A DNA stretch of 6,038 nt from Chloroflexota bacterium (GTDB taxonomy: Bacteria; Chloroflexota; Limnocylindria; Limnocylindrales; CSP1-4). Every line of letters begins with the position of its first letter. Position 1 is the first letter of the stretch. The position numbers and the translations under genes are program-made. This document shows, piece by piece, positions 5,663-6,038 of this stretch. The DNA is taken from assembly GCA_003158495.1 (NCBI GenBank), contig PMJT01000215.1, forward strand, positions 9,420 through 15,457, given 5' to 3'. Below the pieces are notes generated by a model. That model made no database searches, was not told the DNA's origin, and saw nothing but the letters and a program-made list of their open reading frames with translations.

Positions 5663-5672
5663 GCGCGCATGC
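5659..5672. repeat. 14-bp perfect palindrome over the start codon of the DUF6941 gene
   Basis: GCATGCGCGCATGC reads identically on both strands. It covers the last four bases of the proposed -10, the predicted transcription start and the ATG at 5662. This is where a repressor dimer would block a leaderless promoter, but a palindrome this short could also arise by chance in several kilobases of GC-rich DNA. Confidence 0.6.
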
Positions 5673-5699
5673 TAGCCCACGCGTAGAGGCGCGTGACAA
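5669..5699 (-). promoter_or_regulatory. Promoter of the DUF6941 operon, with inverted repeat in the spacer
   Basis: On the minus strand TTGTCA (5699-5694) matches five of six bases of the TTGACA -35. TAGCAT (5674-5669) fits TANNNT, with a 19-nt spacer. The -10 ends 6 nt before the ATG, consistent with leaderless transcription. The spacer carries a perfect 6-bp inverted repeat, CACGCG and CGCGTG with a 6-nt centre (5695-5678), overlapping the end of the -35. It could be an operator or a hairpin at the 3' end of the uvrA message. Confidence 0.5.
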
Positions 5700-5723
5700 A
5701 GGAATCGCAGCCGCGGACGGAGG

Positions 5724-6038
5724 TCACTGACCCTCCTCGGAGCGCTGAGCCCCAACGGCCGCGGCCCGCTTCTCCGGCAGGCGCATGATCTCCACGACTG
5801 CCGGCTCGTCCGCTACGCGTGCGTGGCCGACCGCCTCCGCGAACGTCACCGCGGAGAGCGGCACGAGTGGCTCACCGCGCAGCACCCTGGCCAGGTACTC
5901 ACCGGTGGCCGAGCCCGGCGTGGCGGCCACTTCCTCCGGCGTTCCCTCGGCGATCACGTATCCTCCCTTGTCGCCGCCCTCCGGGCCCAGGTCCACGATC
6001 CAGTCCGCAGTCTTGACCACGTCCAGGTTGTGCTCGAT
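5724..6038 (-). CDS. uvrA: UvrABC excinuclease subunit A, C-terminal part (partial)
   Basis: This is the C-terminal end of UvrA, the dimeric ABC-type ATPase that finds DNA damage and loads UvrB in nucleotide excision repair. Only the last 104 residues lie in the window; the frame continues past the right edge. The visible start IEHNLDVVKTADWIVDLGPE (1-20) is the UvrA signature around the ABC H-loop, with the switch histidine at visible residue 3. It is followed by GGDKGGYVIAEGTPEEVA and TGEYLARVL (45-53), the usual end of the family. About 51 further residues follow (RGEPLVPLSAVTFAEAV through RLPEKRAAAVGAQRSEEGQ), a tail that standard UvrA proteins lack; its codons keep strong third-position G/C, so it appears truly coding. 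Identification of the conserved part is very secure. The DUF6941 operon follows 61 bases downstream on the same strand. Confidence 0.94.
   Translation of the reverse strand: MEHNLDVVKTADWIVDLGPEGGDKGGYVIAEGTPEEVAATPGSATGEYLARVLRGEPLVPLSAVTFAEAVGHARVADEPAVVEIMRLPEKRAAAVGAQRSEEGQ

Noticed and set aside
5057..5686. Plus-strand open frame of 209 codons across the DUF6941 operon
   Set aside because: Antisense to two supported genes, with mixed composition and no recognisable domain.
1..6038. Search for CRISPR arrays, tRNA or rRNA genes, transposases, attachment sites or defence genes
   Set aside because: No regularly spaced repeats, cloverleaf sequence, transposase motifs or terminal repeats were seen; the helicase alone is not evidence of a defence system.

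Overview
The window is uniformly GC-rich bacterial chromosome with dense coding, strong G/C preference at third codon positions and GTG starts. RDD-family membrane proteins, a DUF6941-type protein and promoters suited to leaderless mRNAs would fit an actinobacterium or a high-GC Chloroflexota lineage (for example Limnocylindria-like). This assignment is an inference from style, since no rRNA or other clear marker is present. I see no transposase, phage gene, CRISPR array, tRNA or other sign of a mobile region.

Layout from left to right. (1) Positions 1-361, minus strand: the N-terminal 120 residues of a membrane-anchored or exported protein with a Pro/Thr-rich stalk, cut by the window edge. 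(2) Positions 362-709: a divergent intergenic region with two outward-facing promoters. (3) Positions 710-2419, plus strand: a compact UvrD/PcrA-type SF1 helicase. (4) Positions 2420-2488: a short convergent gap holding a 19-bp tandem repeat and a GC-rich hairpin. (5) Positions 2489-4767, minus strand: a two-gene, translationally coupled operon of RDD membrane proteins, read from 4767 down to 2489. The first has one RDD module and the second has two. (6) Positions 4768-4899: the operon leader and promoter plus the terminator-like hairpin of the next unit. (7) Positions 4900-5662, minus strand: a DUF6941-type beta-rich protein followed by a small helical protein of unknown function, stop and start nearly touching. 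(8) Positions 5724-6038, minus strand: the C-terminal end of UvrA, entering from the right edge.

UvrA and the UvrD-like helicase could both act in nucleotide excision repair, but they lie in separate, convergent transcription units, so there is no operon-level link. The RDD pair and the DUF6941 pair are probably two small independent functional units of unknown role. The most interesting signals are regulatory. Three ATG starts (361, 710, 5662) have no Shine-Dalgarno but have a TANNNT hexamer ending 6-7 nt upstream, the signature of leaderless transcription. The two minus-strand promoters at about 4820 and 5670 also carry inverted repeats placed where operators or leader hairpins would sit. 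I do not see a clear new defence or mobile system here.
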